DNA of 64,000 bases, taken from positions 49,729,485 through 49,793,484 of the forward strand of contig NC_086248.1 of the NCBI RefSeq assembly GCF_021018805.1, read 5' to 3'. The translations under genes and the position numbers were made by a program. The notes beneath the pieces were generated by a model that saw only the letters and a program-made list of their open reading frames with translations, did not search any database and was not told where the DNA came from. Source of the DNA: Prinia subflava. Taxonomy: Eukaryota; Chordata; Aves; Passeriformes; Cisticolidae. Shown piece by piece: positions 25,037 through 39,141 of the stretch. Each line of letters opens with the position of its first letter. The stretch's first letter is position 1.

Positions 25037-25055
25037 AAAAAAAAAAAAAAAAAAA
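25037..25055 (+). repeat. Poly(A) run, 19 nt
   Basis: An uninterrupted A run in intron 9. It could be the tail of a retroposed sequence, but no source gene is recognisable upstream. Confidence 0.8.
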
Positions 25056-28000
25056 GCTATTTTACCTATTTTTACCTAAACTTTCCTTTGGCCTACTCTC
25101 GTTCCCATCTACTCTAATTCATCCCATGTTCACTACTGGGCCCTTCTCTCCTTTTCACCTTTCTGTATAGCCTCATACCTACCTGATCCTTCTCTTCATC
25201 TGTCAGCCTGTCTGGTGCTTTGTCCCCTTGACCATGTTTCTATCCCTGAGGTTTCTCACCATTGTCCTGTCCTGTTCACCCAGGCCACCAGGAGATATAA
25301 TTCTAGGGGAAGTCCTGCCCAGTCCAGCAGAATCTCAGGTAATTTAATAATCACACTCTAACAAGCCTTTCATGATAACAGTCAAATGGAGTCAACCATA
25401 GTAACCTAGGCAAATTTTTATTAAAATAACATTTTTGGCTTGAAGTTAAATCTCTCTCTCACTTAAGTTCCTGCTCTAAATTCTGACAATTATCAGTATA
25501 TAATTTATAAATAAGTTGAGTATGGGACAAGGGCAAAATGATTTTGTTTTCATTTCCGTCTTGGAAAGGGAGAAAACCTTTCAACTGAGATGACTAAGAG
25601 AAGTCTGACATCTGGGCAGGAAGCCATCTTTGAGGGGATCAGGAATAAGAAAGAACAGTTCATCCTTCCACGAGATTAAAGTGACTGCAAAACCATAGCC
25701 CGAAATGAGTCAATGTCTGGAGATGTCTATTTGCATCAATAGACTATACAGAAAATACAGGACAATGAGGATTAAATGATTCTAGCAAGCAAGTCAGATT
25801 ATTTTACCCTTCTAATAATTTGTTTTGATGTTGAGAAATACAAAATAAGTTTAAAACATCAGTCTTTTTAGAAGAACATGTGCATTTTAAATACTATTTT
25901 GATTATTCAGTGCATAGACTGATATCCTTAAGAGCATATTTTAGGAACATTAGAGCCTCTTTTTGTATGTCTTTGGACTACCCTTTCTGTTCACCTCTGT
26001 CCTGAGGATTCAAAAGAAAAGAGCTCTAACTTCCAATACTTTTGTCCCAGGTTTCCAGCTCATTAAAAATCAGTGAGAAGTAAAAAAAAAATAATTGAAA
26101 GAAGAGTTTGGCTACACTTATGACTTACACTGCAAAACTGCAAATTATAATAGAGCATCAATCCCATGCTTTGTAGAAAGCTCTGCAACAGACGTCTGCA
26201 CTGCCCACAAGCTTGCTTGCGCTAACAATGACATGAAAACGCTGCTCATGTTATGGCCACGTCCACAGTGTTTGATGCAGTGATACGCACACAGTCACAC
26301 AGATGAGAGGGATGCACCACACAAGCTTTTGATAGCAGCACATGTTCTCGTCTCCAATATTACCAGGTCTCCCATTTCATGGGCTTAAGCCATAAAGCAG
26401 TACTGCAGGCTATGCAGGTTGATTAGTGCAAGCATGCCCTGTTGACAAGCTGTAAGTGCAAATCACTTACATTGCTGATAGATTTATGCAAAGCTTCACC
26501 GAGACAGTGCCGCTATGAAGGAAAGATCACAGGAATAAAGGGAAACATTCAGAAATCAACTAGGTAAAAGAAAAAGGGATAAGGAAGGAAGGGTAAACAT
26601 AGAACATTAATTATAATTTGATCAGAGAAAAATAAGTTGAAAGCCATCTGGAAAAAATATGAGTATGTTTGACTTAGTCTATAGGCTACTGAACACAGAA
26701 CAGAATGATGTGGTTTACCATGTTATGTTTCTGACATACAGTATAGCATTATCTCCTTAACATAATGTTCCTATATAAATATTTATTACACAGCTGAACA
26801 CTTCAGAAGTTGTTCAGTTGTTTTCTCTTCTTCTTTATGGCAAAACAATTTTGGGAAGAAATCATTAGGTACATGAACAAACACTAGGTAAGGGCACAAT
26901 CAACTATCAGCTGTGTCTCCTAAATATCAAAAGCATATTAAATACCTCAGATTAAAGATCAAATTTCACTGCTAAAGGGCAGAAAATGGGTTAAGTCTTT
27001 AATGAAGATTAAAATTCTATTAATTAAACATTTCTATTAAAATACTTATTTTATCTTTCTTAAAATTCAGAACCAAATGGGTACATAGAAGACTATTCCT
27101 GAAAGTCTCCAGCAATAAAATAACTTAATGTACCACTTATACTAATGATGATTACTAATAAAAAGCAAAAAAACCCAACACATTGCCAAGTAAACGTTCT
27201 ATGAAATATTATTGATCATACAAATAATAGACATAATTCATATGTATAGAAAACCACCTGTGTGTTTATATATATGAATCATGTAGATAAGCACACACAT
27301 GCACAGAACAGAGTCATCAGAAATTAAGTGAGAGCAATTTCAAATTCAGCATGACCACTTTCCCCTTTGTCACAGGCCAGTCAAGAAGACGGCTTTCTCC
27401 AGGAGACAGTAGGTATTCTGACACCAGCCTGAAAGCCTATAGGTGGGAACTATTACATAACACTTTGCAAAAATACAAAAAGAAATTGTTATTCAGTCTC
27501 AAGAATCTAAAAAAAGGCACAACACAAAAATACATTATTGTGAAATATCCAAAATGAGCTTATTAAAATTATAAGTTACAAGCTTTAATTTCTATGCACG
27601 AGTGGAACACTAGGAGGCATCATACTCCAGCAGACAAGGCAAGAGATCAGCATCTAACAGTTCTGATCCCAACACTGGACTTTGACATTGCCAGTCTGAA
27701 CAAATCCACCCCATTTTTCTGTGCTTCCTTTCCCATCTGTTTGGTTTATTTAGGGGGGAAGGTGTTACAAGCCGGAATGATCTCCTGCTAAATAAATGTT
27801 CACTTTCTAGAACATTTGGGACTTTATATTGGTGGATGTATCTATGCAGCGCTCTGTATGAAACACTTAGATTTTACACTTGAAGCAGAAAAGTTCTCAT
27901 TGTACTACACTGAAGAGAAGTTCCAAGTAAAAATAGAATTATATAGGCTAATCAGTTGGAACGGGGGCTCATTCCAGCAAAACATGTAGCAATTTAATCA

Positions 28001-31000
28001 GATGCAGCTTCATATTCAAAAGTATGCAGAACACATTCAAAACACAGAACTCCAAAATAACACTGGTTTAAGTGTTACTAAGAAATTTCATAAAAATTCC
28101 AGACATCCTTATGAGTACTTCCACAGCAAGGTCCATCCATGTTCTGGAGAAAAAGAATGTTAAGAACTGAAAAGAATGCAGGCATAATTGTCACTGTATG
28201 TCTATGATGGGGAAAAATGATGATTAAAAAGCAAGGAACCTCTATTTCTACAGGTTGGAATTCAAGATTTCATTTGTGATGTTACTGTGGTATAAGAAAC
28301 CTTTGCTCGATTCTCTTTGAAATCTATGGGGTGTACACGTGAATAAATTTACTCTTTGAAAGTACAGAAACTTCTGAAAACACATCTCTACTTGGTATAT
28401 ATGTATTAGCTAACCTGATTTCACTTGATTTTGCTGTCTTACTTTTCAGTAGAAGTATTATCTTCTCCACCCTGAGCATATGCACAGCTAAGCCTCAGAT
28501 GTAACCCAGAGAGCTTCATCATGACCAGAGGAACAGCAGAGATGTAGCAGAGAATAGAATCTGCATCTTTATATGCAGCATCTTTAGAAGCCACTGATCA
28601 TTGCAGGCTATTCAGCAGGACTGAAAGGTTCTGCAAGCAATACATGGAACAAGATTGGAATTCCCAGCTCTCTTTCAACATCTCTCCTAGAAGAGCTGAG
28701 TTTTCAGTTTAGTGAGGCAAATGTGTGTTGCAGGAAAGAATAGATTTAGTGATTTGAAACTTTCAAGCTTTATGTTTGCTTATTGTAATGAATAATTGTT
28801 TGTGTTCCCATCACAGCTGTCACAGGGGCCATTCTTGGTGATGAAACTGTGTCATTTTCCTCAAGAAGGACATTTACTGCACCAGTGACATTTTCACATT
28901 TTCATTCAGGTATCTTGTTTCCTGCAGGACATTAACTTATTGAATGCAGGGAAGTTCTCCTGTTTTATGGCTTCTCTGAACTAAAAATTACTTTCAACCA
29001 GATTAGAGAGGCTTGACACTTAATTTCAGCATCAGTCTTCATATCACCCAAAGATCAGTTATGTAACACTTTTCCCTCACTGACATTTCAATGTCACATC
29101 ATGTCACAATCTGACTTGGCTATATGGCTTACTGAATTTTCAAAACACTGCTGGCAAACAGGAATTCTAGTGTAAAACCCGAGACCCTAACTGGGAAAGC
29201 TCCTACATTATCTGCTTTACCAAAGCAGATCTAGATTGCAACACAATCTTTGCTTCATTTTAAGAATGACCTCCCCGAGATGCTGCTTACCTTTCTGAAG
29301 AACAAATCCTATGTGCACCCAGACAGTAAAGGAAATGAGTTTCTGAAGTGCCTAGCACAGAAGCCAGAGGGACCTTTGGCATAAGCCCATTTTATCCAGC
29401 TAATAATGGCAACAACAACCCTAAAACTCTCCCTCGAGATAGGTCTTTGAAGAGAAGGAGTGATTTGTCAGCAGATGTACAGTCTCTGGCTGCGCAGTGC
29501 TTACGTGGCAGATGACTCCGCAGAGATTTGGAAAGCAGCTGTTTGCTACTACAACATTTTGTACTTGGCTCGAGGCTTGTGATATGCTAGGAACTGGAGA
29601 GCTACATCAAAGTTTGCCCTCTCTGCTAAGAAAAAGCAGCATTTAGAGCCCTTTCCCTATCTCAAAACTCAACAGTTTTCTGGAAAACTGAGGAAAATGA
29701 AGTATACATAAAGCATTCTGAAATCTTTAATAATTTCTGGGATCTAATTGGTCCTGGTTTCCTCCTGGTTTTGGAGCAACCCCAAAGGGAAAGTGCTATC
29801 CCCAGGATGCCAGAAGGTGGAAAACTTACCCTGTTGCTTTATAAAGATGGAGTTTTTCTCTCCAGTTCTAGAAATCTGTCAAACTTCTAGGCAAAATCAT
29901 AGAATGGCATGTATTGGCCTATGTATTTTTCAGATTTGTACCTGTTTGGATTTTAGAATATATTCTTTTAATCCAACAAACTGCAGGTCCAATGGTCAGG
30001 GGGAAAAGAAATGCACTTGAATGTCCTGATAATTTTTAAAGGTTTTGGAAAGTGACTAAAGCTTTATTCATTTATTTGTCATAATGCTGTCAGGATTTTA
30101 AAGCTTATATACACACTTTGACTAATTTTTCCTGGAGCATCATTACCCTTAATCTAGAATTTTAATAATCTGCTGAATCTCAAACAAATTTTGCCCCATC
30201 TGACAAGTTCTTTCTCATTCTTTCCAGAAGCCTCTGTTTTCATTGGTTTTGAACAAAAGCAAAAGCTACTTGAGCAAGTACAGAGCAAAGAGACTAAGGA
30301 AGTGTTTTAAAACCAGATGCTTGTCAAAGTCTTTATCTTACATTTAAGGGAAAAACGTATATAAATAGTGAATTAAAAATTTGTTTTGGGGATGGTATTA
30401 CTGTTGGATTTGGCTTAGATTTCTATTTACCAGTTTTGGAAGTGTGAACTTCCAAATCTCAAGCTTTTCACTCATACACAACACTTACAATTTCATGTTC
30501 ATTTCATCCATTGACAAATAGAATTACAAGACCTCCCATCTCCTCCAGATTTACTGCCAAACAAAAACTCATGACATTAAATTTCAGTTAGAAGTTTAGA
30601 ATCAGGTAGACAGGTTTCTTTGGATATGAAAATATCAACTTCAAACAGCCTAGATACATTTTTTAGTGGAATTAAACACAAAACCATGGGAGAAAAAAAA
30701 TTAAGGATGAGAGATGAAAAAGTCCAGCAAGACATTTATCACAAAACAGAGAACAAACTCACATTTGTTAGTATTCCTACTGTGTCCTACTGAAAATACT
30801 TTGAAAACACTGATTTGTTCTGTTGCTTTTATTTGCCTGTTTTGCTGAGTAGCTCTTAATTGTAAATGGTCTTTAATGAATTTCCTCCATTATATTCAGA
30901 ATCTTTTAAACAAAGAGTAAAATAATGACAAAGGCGTGGTCTGAGCTGCACGGGCTCACCAAAACCAAAGGCTTGTAACAAACAGCTGAATGTTAGGCAT

Positions 31001-32818
31001 TTGTTTTCGTGTCCAGGATTCAGACAACACTACAATGACCAATGTGGACAGAACAAATGCACCAACTCATCATCAGGATCACAGCTCTGCAGAGAATAGG
31101 GAGCCCAGAACAAGAGGGACTCCTTACTGAGAAGTAGAAAGTCATGAAACTGGGGGAAGCACCCTCAGTAGCTCACTCCCTGAGGGCTGCAGTGTCTCCG
31201 GACTATGAGATTACCCACATGCTTATGTGAAGCAGTTTCTGGCCTGGTTAAACACAGGTTTCCCACTTGGAATACAGGAGCATCAATTCTTCTAAACCAA
31301 TAGTGAGTGGCAGGATGCACACAGACAATAGATCTAGGTAGAAACTCCCAAATCTCCCCTAATTCTCTGTGAGGCCTGCATAAGTTACAGCACAGTTCTA
31401 TTAAGACCACAGTTTTGAGAGCTTATTAATCTGTCAGAGTTTTCAACAGTCAAAGGAAACATGCTGCTTTGGAAAAACAGGTGTCTATAGAGTGAAGAAA
31501 AACCATAGAACATCATCCTGAACTGCATTCCAGGGTGCCTTTTTTATTTCCTCTCTCCTTGGTATAATTTTCCTTTTTATTCATTTGGATTTCCACGTTT
31601 TAGATTTTTAAGTGCTTTTTAAACCTTGACCAACATCTCTTACCATCCACTAGATGTCATGGTAGCCTTACTAGTATTATTGAATACAAGAATTTCCCAA
31701 AGCAAATTAGGAGGGAGTTATTTGAAATTTACCTCCACTCTCTTTCTGACAGACAAGCCTTTAGACAAGGTGTTCAGGACAATATCAAATGAGCTGAGCT
31801 CATTTGGGGAGCTGAGTAAAATGATTCTGTGCTGAAAGTTTCTCCCCTTCTTTCTGGAAACTGATACAAGGTATGTGCAGGTTATTTCTTGTAGAAATTT
31901 CCAGCATCCACTTGACAGCAAATCTTCTAATAGAAGGATTACCCACACTGTGGAACAGGCCAGTAATCCTTGTGCTGGGAAAAGAAAGTAGCATTTCCTG
32001 ATTTTGCTAATGTGGATGCACATCAGCTCTGCAACAAGCACCTCTGCACGAGCAAGTAAAGATGGAGCAGAAACTGCCTCTGGACGAAGCGTGATCAAAA
32101 GCCATTTATATGTGCACAGGAGCTCAGGGACTTGTCTCAGCCCTCTATCAACAGCAGGATACTCAGGATTTTTAGACCAGTATATTAAGACTGAGTCTGT
32201 CATTTCCTGAAAACTACGATTCAAATAATAACTACATCAGAAGGAAATATTTACATTTTGATACAAGTCAAAGTTTCTCCTATTTACTCTGACAGTTTAA
32301 AAAGGGGCATGCCATCAAAGAAACAAACTCTGAAGAGGAAATCTCAACATATTTTTCAAGAAAGGAGTATTTGCAGTAGGAAAAAAACCCAATAGCTATT
32401 GAAATATATATAGCATACTTTTGTCCATTCTTGCTGTACTGCTTCTGGTATTTCCACTAATAGAAAACATATCTTTGGTGTGAAAAGTGGGCATAAGAAA
32501 AAAGAATGTCACACATGTTTGGCCATGTATGAAACTATGGAAGAATGGGAAAGCAAAATATGGGAAAAAGTAATTACAAAAACATTTACTTTACTGAAAC
32601 ATGTTACTGAAAAGTAGGGAAGATGGGAAAACCAATATTTGCTCAAATATAGAAAAGCCCATCCACAGTGAGAACTCTTGTTTCAGTTTACTGAAAAAAA
32701 ATGCATCACAAGAAGAAACAGATAAGAAAGATACAAATCTTAACCTGTATGTTTCAGTGCCCAGAACTGAAGGTTGCACAAAAAAGAAAGGCAATAGACA
32801 GAACATGCTCATGCTTTC

Positions 32819-32836
32819 AAAAAAAAAAAAAAAAAA
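32819..32836 (+). repeat. Poly(A) run, 18 nt
   Basis: An uninterrupted A run in intron 9. The sequence before it gives no recognisable processed pseudogene. Confidence 0.8.
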
Positions 32837-34229
32837 GAAAACAAAAACCACCCAACAAAAATTCCAGCTATTTTGGCCCTCACTGAAGCTGTCTTAGCAA
32901 TAAAATGTTTTTAAGAAAAGTGTTAAAACCCCATTATAGAGCTAAGAGGAATGGAAAGGAGCTGGTATATCTGAATTCACTGCATATTTCATTACGAAAC
33001 TCTCGAATGGATTGACATAGAAATACTTGGTGCAATTTACAAGGGAAAAAGGGGAAAAGCACTTTCTTTTTTGTGTTCTAGAATAATTTCTCATACCAAA
33101 GATAAAAACTACACATTTGGTCTCTAGACAATGATCTAGTTAAACTACCACAACACATCTGAGTGTTGATGGTGCTTTGCAACTGGCAAGAAAGTGTTCA
33201 AGCACTTCATCAGCTGAGTAGCATCTTATCTCAAGAAAATTATTTTATTCATAACAAAGCTATACTGTTAGAATAACAATAATCCTATATGCATTCTGTA
33301 ATGAACCACTTAGCATTACTAATATGAAAGCAAAACTATTACCTAGCTTTATGCAAGAGCTAGATTCCACCTATCAAACGTGCAACAAATAAAAGTGGCA
33401 GAAATTTGTAGATCAGAATAAAATAATCTTAAAAACTCAAATCAGCTTAGTACACTTCATGAGCATTATTTTTTTTTATTTAAACTGTTTGGTTTGGGTT
33501 TTTTTTTTTTTTAATCAACATTTATATCTGTGTCTGTTCATTCAGTTTTCCAGCACCAGACAAGCAGCATTCCCAGGTGGACATATTCTATGTTGTATTT
33601 TTCTACAGTTTAGGTAACTATATTTAAACCTGTTTTTTAGCTCTTCAGCCCTGTATGATTACATAACCATTCCTATATTTCAAGTTAGGTAACACACTTC
33701 TTCGCAGTTTTTAAACCAAATCAGAGATGCATCAATACATATTAGAAAACTGCACCTCTCTTGATGAGCATTTAATTTCTGAATCCAACCTTTATGAACT
33801 GAAATTATACAACTACTTGGTGAACCTCTAGACACTTTCTCAACATAAAGAACATACATCGTTGTGTCCACATTTGTTGTCAAATCAGGATTTAAAAATT
33901 ATTTAGTAGAGCCCCTGATCTTGTATTGCTTTGATAAATCATTGTATAATACTATTGGTATAGAGCAGACCACTGTTTCAGGTGTGAAAATCTGAACTGC
34001 AGAAAGAGAAGCTGGATTCCCTCTCTTCGTAATTTTATACAGGCTTCACGCCTCTCCAATGGGTTTTAAATACATCTTCCCACAAATTAAAACCAGGGTG
34101 TAACAAATTCCACAATTTCACACCCCTACTGCAATATCTCAGACAGTTCTAGTTCAGCGTAGAATTTCTAAGGCGTCCAAGGACCTGTTCATTTCAGCAC
34201 CTTATCAGTTCTGGAGGAGAAGACAGAGG

Positions 34230-35107
34230 AGCATCATTATGGATTTTTTGGGTGACACCAAGCTGTGAAGAATAAAATGTGGAGGGCAACACAGTGGAAT
34301 GGACACCACACATTGAAAGACAGGGCTGCCATCCAGAGGGATCTATCCAGGTTATAAGTACAGGCCAGCAGGAACCACACAAAATTCAGCAAAGACAAAT
34401 GCAAAGTCCTTGACAAAGGAAGGACCAAACTCATACACTGCTCCATACTGGGTCATAGACCTGCTTTGCATGATCTCCTTGATGGCAGGTTAAACAAGAG
34501 CCAGCAGCACAGTGTGGCAGCACTGAGTGCCAGCAGCACACTGGGCTGTGGCAGCAATCAGTAGTTTGAGAAAAGGGATCAGTGCCTTCCACTTGGCACT
34601 TACTGCACCTCACCTGGAGGGCATATTTGGTCTCCTCCAGCTCATTCAGCTTTGGTGCAAGACACGTGTTGATAAACTTGATCATATTCAGTGGAGAGCT
34701 ACCACCAAGAAGGCTGGGACTGGAATAGATATCCTTCTGAGGTAACTCTCTTTGCTCAGGCTAAAGAAGAAATGGCTTTGTGAGATTAATACTTTTCCAG
34801 TACCTATGAGGTGGTTACAGAGAAAGTGGACCCAGTCTTGTTACAATGGTGTACAGCAGAACAATGAGAGGGTACAATCAAACTGCAACAGAGAAGGTTC
34901 TGTCTAAATATAAAGAAAAAGCTCACTATAAAGATAATTTAGCAATAAATGAGATTATTCAGAGACGCTGTGGTATCTTCATCCTCAGAGGTTATTCAAG
35001 ACCTGACTGGACAGAGCCCTAAGCAGTGTGGTTCTAATTCAGTGCTGACTGATTTGAGCAGCCTCCTGAGGCCTCTTCCAGCCTAAGCAAGTCTGTGATT
35101 CTGTGAT
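34230..35107 (+). mobile_element. CR1 LINE fragment (old, 5'-truncated)
   Basis: This fragment contains CR1-like reverse-transcriptase 3' coding remains, such as GCCATCCAGAGGGAT near 34328, broken by stops and shifts. The CR1 3' tail follows: a GAGGTTATTCAAGACCTGAC block near 34988 and a terminal repeat of TCTGTGAT units ending at about 35107. The middle section (34.44-34.95 kb) is strongly diverged. It lies in intron 9, opposite in orientation to FAM184A. Confidence 0.75.
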
Positions 35108-36705
35108 CCAGGTCACTACAACTCCCAGAAGACTACATTTTGTGTACTGCAGTCAGGAGTAATGCACTACAAATCCATTTCTCCAAGAGTTAAGTTACCC
35201 ATATTTTACACTAGAGTCTGGAATTCTCTTTTCCAGCTGTAATGGATAACATACAGATTCTTACAGAGGGAAAGCTTCATTCCCTACTACCAACACTAAC
35301 TTTTCAATCTTTATTAAATACCTATGTAATTCAAACAGTGGTATGGAAAAGTCACAGCTGGATTGAAAAAAAAAAACAATCCTCACATGCTATTAATCTC
35401 TTTGCATACAGTTCTGTTACAGTAAAATATATGAAGAAAAAAGAAAAACACAACCATTTTGCATATAGAGATGTTTTCCTATGTCTGAAAATTCTCTAGT
35501 AAATTCTTATTACAGTTAGCTTTCTGATTCCAAAATTTCTCGCACAGGCAGAAAAAAAAGTTAATTTGCAACATAGTAATTTTCCATTCTGAAACTGTAG
35601 GTTTCAGGTTAGATTTAACATGGTATTTTTGAAAGGCAGAGATAAAAGTATGTTAAAACTATAGAAAGTTTAAGATATCCTTTTCAAGACAAAATGCTAT
35701 TTACAGGTAGAAGTAAAGAAAGTAAATGAAACTTGGGTAATGTTAAACTTAAAATCAAGTGAGTCCTATTCTTATTATGTTCACGTTGTAAAAGGTAACA
35801 GACCAAGAACTTTGAAAACCTCCAGCTTTTATGAGCCTAAACCACAAGAGTTCACGAGTTTAAATTCCCCTGTCAGCAAAATATATTGTGATGTGCTCCT
35901 ATGAGAGGCTGTATAACCAAAAGTGTGTGCAGTTATTAGATTTCCCAAATTAACCAGCAAATTAAAAGCCATCCCACAATAACACCCTGGAATCACAGTC
36001 ATTTAATGAGTTCCAAAATCTGTTACTCTTACTTTAAAGTGTGTTTGTTCATTGTCAGCTATTTCTTCAAACTGGAGTCAATAAAACCAATTCTACAGCA
36101 TTTATGGTTTGGAAAAAGTACAAAGCAAGTATTTTCTTTGAATTATCTAACACAACTGAGATTACAAATATGAGTTACCATTAAAAAACCTCAGTATTCA
36201 CACACAATTATCCCCAAAAAATATCAAAAATCACTTAAGACATAGCTGTAATAAATGCATCATAGAAACTGAGGGACATTTTGACTTCCCAGAGACTTGT
36301 ACAGTGTTAATCTTGTACACATATGGTATTATTATTTTTGTAAAGATAGGGGATACCTCCAAGTCCAAACAATTAGCATTGGTAGATGTTTCACAGCACA
36401 ACAGGTGAGCAGACATCAAAACAATATTGTAATGAAGAAGTGAGACTGTCAACATCCTCTCCTTCCTCCCGTCAAAACTGTTAAAGGTTTTATTCACATT
36501 TAATGTAAAGAACAACATTCATATAATTAAAGTTATAGCCATATATTATTTAAAGTATTTGATTGTGATTAGACTCAAAAGCCCTATGCTAACAAATCTC
36601 ATTTTAAATCCAGATATCACAACTAATTTAATTTACTTAGCTGGCAATAAGCCATCAACAATTAAACTGTAATGGCTTTCCAATTCTCAAAGACACCATA
36701 GTTAC

Positions 36706-36852
36706 CTGGTCTAAAAGATCTTCGACCTTTTTTTGCCATCCATCCCTTGCTGCGTTTTTTTCCCGTTCTTTCAGCTGCAACAGCTGAGTCATGGCTGCCT
36801 TCTTGTCCTCCTCATGCTGCAGCCTCAGCTCTTCACGAAGCTTATTACATTC
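36706..36852 (-). CDS. FAM184A: FAM184A exon 9
   Basis: This 147-nt exon encodes residues about 648-696. It reads ECNKLREELRLQHEEDKKAA, LLQLKEREKNAARDGWQKKV and EDLLDQ, nearly identical to mammalian FAM184A as I recall it. The donor is CAG|GTAACT. The acceptor is ambiguous: the register given uses ACAG|GAATG, while TAG|ACAGG (exon start 36856) is also possible if exon 8 uses its GC donor. Both give the same protein. Confidence 0.93.
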
Positions 36853-37044
36853 CTGTCTACAAACAAAGGTCAAGTAACTAAAATGCAGTGGGACCTTGTG
36901 AAAGAAGTAGGGAAGAATTATGAGCTCAGTAATAATTGGAAAATCTTAAATAACAGAAACATTTGCTTTACATTTCACTTGATAGCACATTTGCATATAA
37001 TATACATTCATTTCTTATTAAAGAATAAAATAAAAAAATAATAC

Positions 37045-37170
37045 TTGCCGAAGATTTTCTGTCCATTTTATTTCCAAGTCACGTGCCATTCTGTCAACTT
37101 TGAACTTTTCCTCCTCTCTCATGGCAGCAATCATTGCCTCGTGCTGTTGTCTCTCCTGATCTAGTTCTCC
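37045..37170 (-). CDS. FAM184A: FAM184A exon 8
   Basis: This 126-nt exon encodes residues about 606-647. It reads GELDQERQQHEAMIAAMREE, EKFKVDRMARDLEIKW and TENLRQ, a coiled-coil segment. The coordinates use the GT donor CAA|GTATTA. A GC donor four bases upstream, TCG|GCAAGT, is also strong (exon end 37049) and pairs with the alternative acceptor of exon 9. The acceptor here is GCAG|GGAGAA. The intron to exon 9 is only 192 nt. Confidence 0.93.
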
Positions 37171-38979
37171 CTGCAAATACAAACTTTACAATAGAGACTG
37201 ATCAGCAGCAAAAGTGTATTTCAAACATTAAATGAGTGTATTTATAACAAAAATGTCAATTACAATTGTGTCATTTAATTTGAACTACACCTTCTTCAGT
37301 GTGAAATTCCTGATTATGCACAATTAATGCTTATACAACTCCTGATATTTCTTACTTGTGAAACAGAAGCCTGTATTCCTATAAAAAGCAATTTTCCAAT
37401 AAGTCATTCTGCATTTTTTTCAAATATCATTACATTGAATCATGAAATAATTTATGTTCCAAAGAACCTCAAAAGGTCAACAAGTCCCATTCACTGAAGG
37501 ACTTACTTCAGAATTAAAGCAGGTGGCTTAGGTCCTTTGTCAAGAATCCTTTGAATTTTATATTTTAATTTTTTTAAGCATCAAATATTCAGTATTTGAA
37601 TTTCAAAGCCTGAGCTATCTGTATGTGATACAAAGTTCAAAGTTCATTTCTGTCTCTTGATGGGACAAGCCTGCTAGAAACAAGGTTTCACAGTCTGAAC
37701 ACAGAGAACACCACCTTTAAAATTCCCATCGATTTCTGCTGAAATTTTACCATACGAGAATAGTATTAAGTACCACCTAGAAATCCTACTTACATGAATG
37801 TTGTTTAGCAGTGCTTGCTTGGTTCATGAGAAGCAAATATAACCCCCTAAATTGAACTAATACTTTTTAAAATAAGACCTTTTCTGCAGCATTTTGATAA
37901 ATTTTAAAATCTGTTAAGATAACTGTTACTGCAGTAATCTACTATATTTGAATATTTAAATGTTTTTGTAGGTGAAGAGAGCAATACTAGTTCATAAGAA
38001 CATTTAGAGTCATTACTAAAAATACAGAGAAAGCTGTAAACTATAATATTGTGCACCTCTAATGACTGTAGCTGAAAGAAATGAAAAAAATATACCAATA
38101 ACCTTTTTCAGGCTGATTTTGTTAAGAAAATATGAAAAAAAATGATCATATTTGCTACTTTATGTCAAATACTTCTGTGATCTTGTAAAAGTACATTCTT
38201 TAGTGAGGAAACAAGAAAGAAATGTTTACACAGTATTGCAGTCAATGAGCTATCGACAGACTAACTGAAAGTTCTATTTCCATCTAAGCCAATTAAAATG
38301 ACAATATATTTGTGCCTAGGCAAATTAATTGCTTAATGGTATAAAGTGGTCACATTTTCTAGGTGACAGTCTGCTATGTTTAAAGATATCCCAGCATATA
38401 TCTAAAATTTATTCTCAGGTCTTTACTGAAATTCTAAATTACAGTCTGAAATGAAGACTGTGTCCATTAACCAAGGAAAACAAGGCATATATGTATTCAA
38501 AAAACTCATCAAAAAAGATTTCCGTGAATTCCAGAGCTAGTAAGCTCTAGACCTTGTTTTGCAACATGACACAAGCTGTCTTGAATTGCAAGTGTTAACT
38601 CATATCCTTTCATGAAATTCTATTAAAGCTCTGAACACATTTTGTATGGATATATTTTGGCAGCTACAATTTACATTAACCACACAAAGATATGTTTGCA
38701 GCACTACCTAATAAATACTAAAAATGTTCTGGAAACACAAGCACCCATCCTAAAACAACCAACCAATAAAATAAAAATTAAAAAGACCAAACCTCAAAAC
38801 AACCTATCCTAGTTTCAATTTTATCATTTTCTGCTCAAAATAGAAATCTGTCCTTTAATGAAGCCATATGAGACTCCTTCTGTCACGTGTACCCCACAGC
38901 ACCTCTAGCCATTTTAAAAACAAGACCAAAATCACCATGACTGTGCTTTGCACAATTTATTCTCCAGCAGCATGGTTAC
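37171..38979 (-). other. FAM184A: FAM184A intron 7
   Basis: This is a 1.8 kb AT-rich intron in which I see no repeat family or RNA gene. Confidence 0.75.
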
Positions 38980-39141
38980 CTCAACACTATACAGTGAGTC
39001 TGTGGTCTCTCGCAATCTTGCTCTAGTTAATTCTAGTTCTTTCTGAAGTATTTCCTGAGCTTCTTGAAGACTGGAGATGTGTCCTTCTGCAGTCCCGAGG
39101 CCTTGCTCACTTTTTCGTACTAGGTCTTGCAGACGACACAC
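38980..39141 (-). CDS. FAM184A: FAM184A exon 7
   Basis: This 162-nt, phase 0-0 exon encodes residues about 552-605. It reads VCRLQDLVRKSEQGLGTAEG, HISSLQEAQEILQKELELTR and ARLRETTDSLYSVE. Its length equals the matching human segment as I remember it (54 residues). The donor is GAG|GTAACC and the acceptor ACAG|GTGTGT. Exon 6, upstream, joins through a GC-AG intron. Confidence 0.94.

Larger units (their letters stand above)
22423..36705 (-). other. FAM184A: FAM184A intron 9 (14.3 kb)
   Basis: This is the largest complete intron in the window. It contains a probable ancient repeat at 24.5-24.9 kb, a 19-base A run at 25037-25055, an 18-base A run at 32819-32836, a T run near 33500 and a CR1 fragment at 34.2-35.1 kb. 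Flanking exons 9 and 10 join in frame in the same order as the human protein, so no additional coding exon is needed. The remainder looks like unique AT-rich DNA. Confidence 0.75.

Noticed and set aside
29893..29925. Possible reverse-orientation CR1 terminus (ATCATAGAATGG).
   Set aside because: The sequence after it does not follow the CR1 3' end, so this is a chance match.
31718..32224. 168-codon minus-strand frame inside FAM184A intron 9, same strand as the gene.
   Set aside because: It has no similarity I recognise, and exons 9 and 10 already join in frame in the human order. It could only be revived by transcript evidence.
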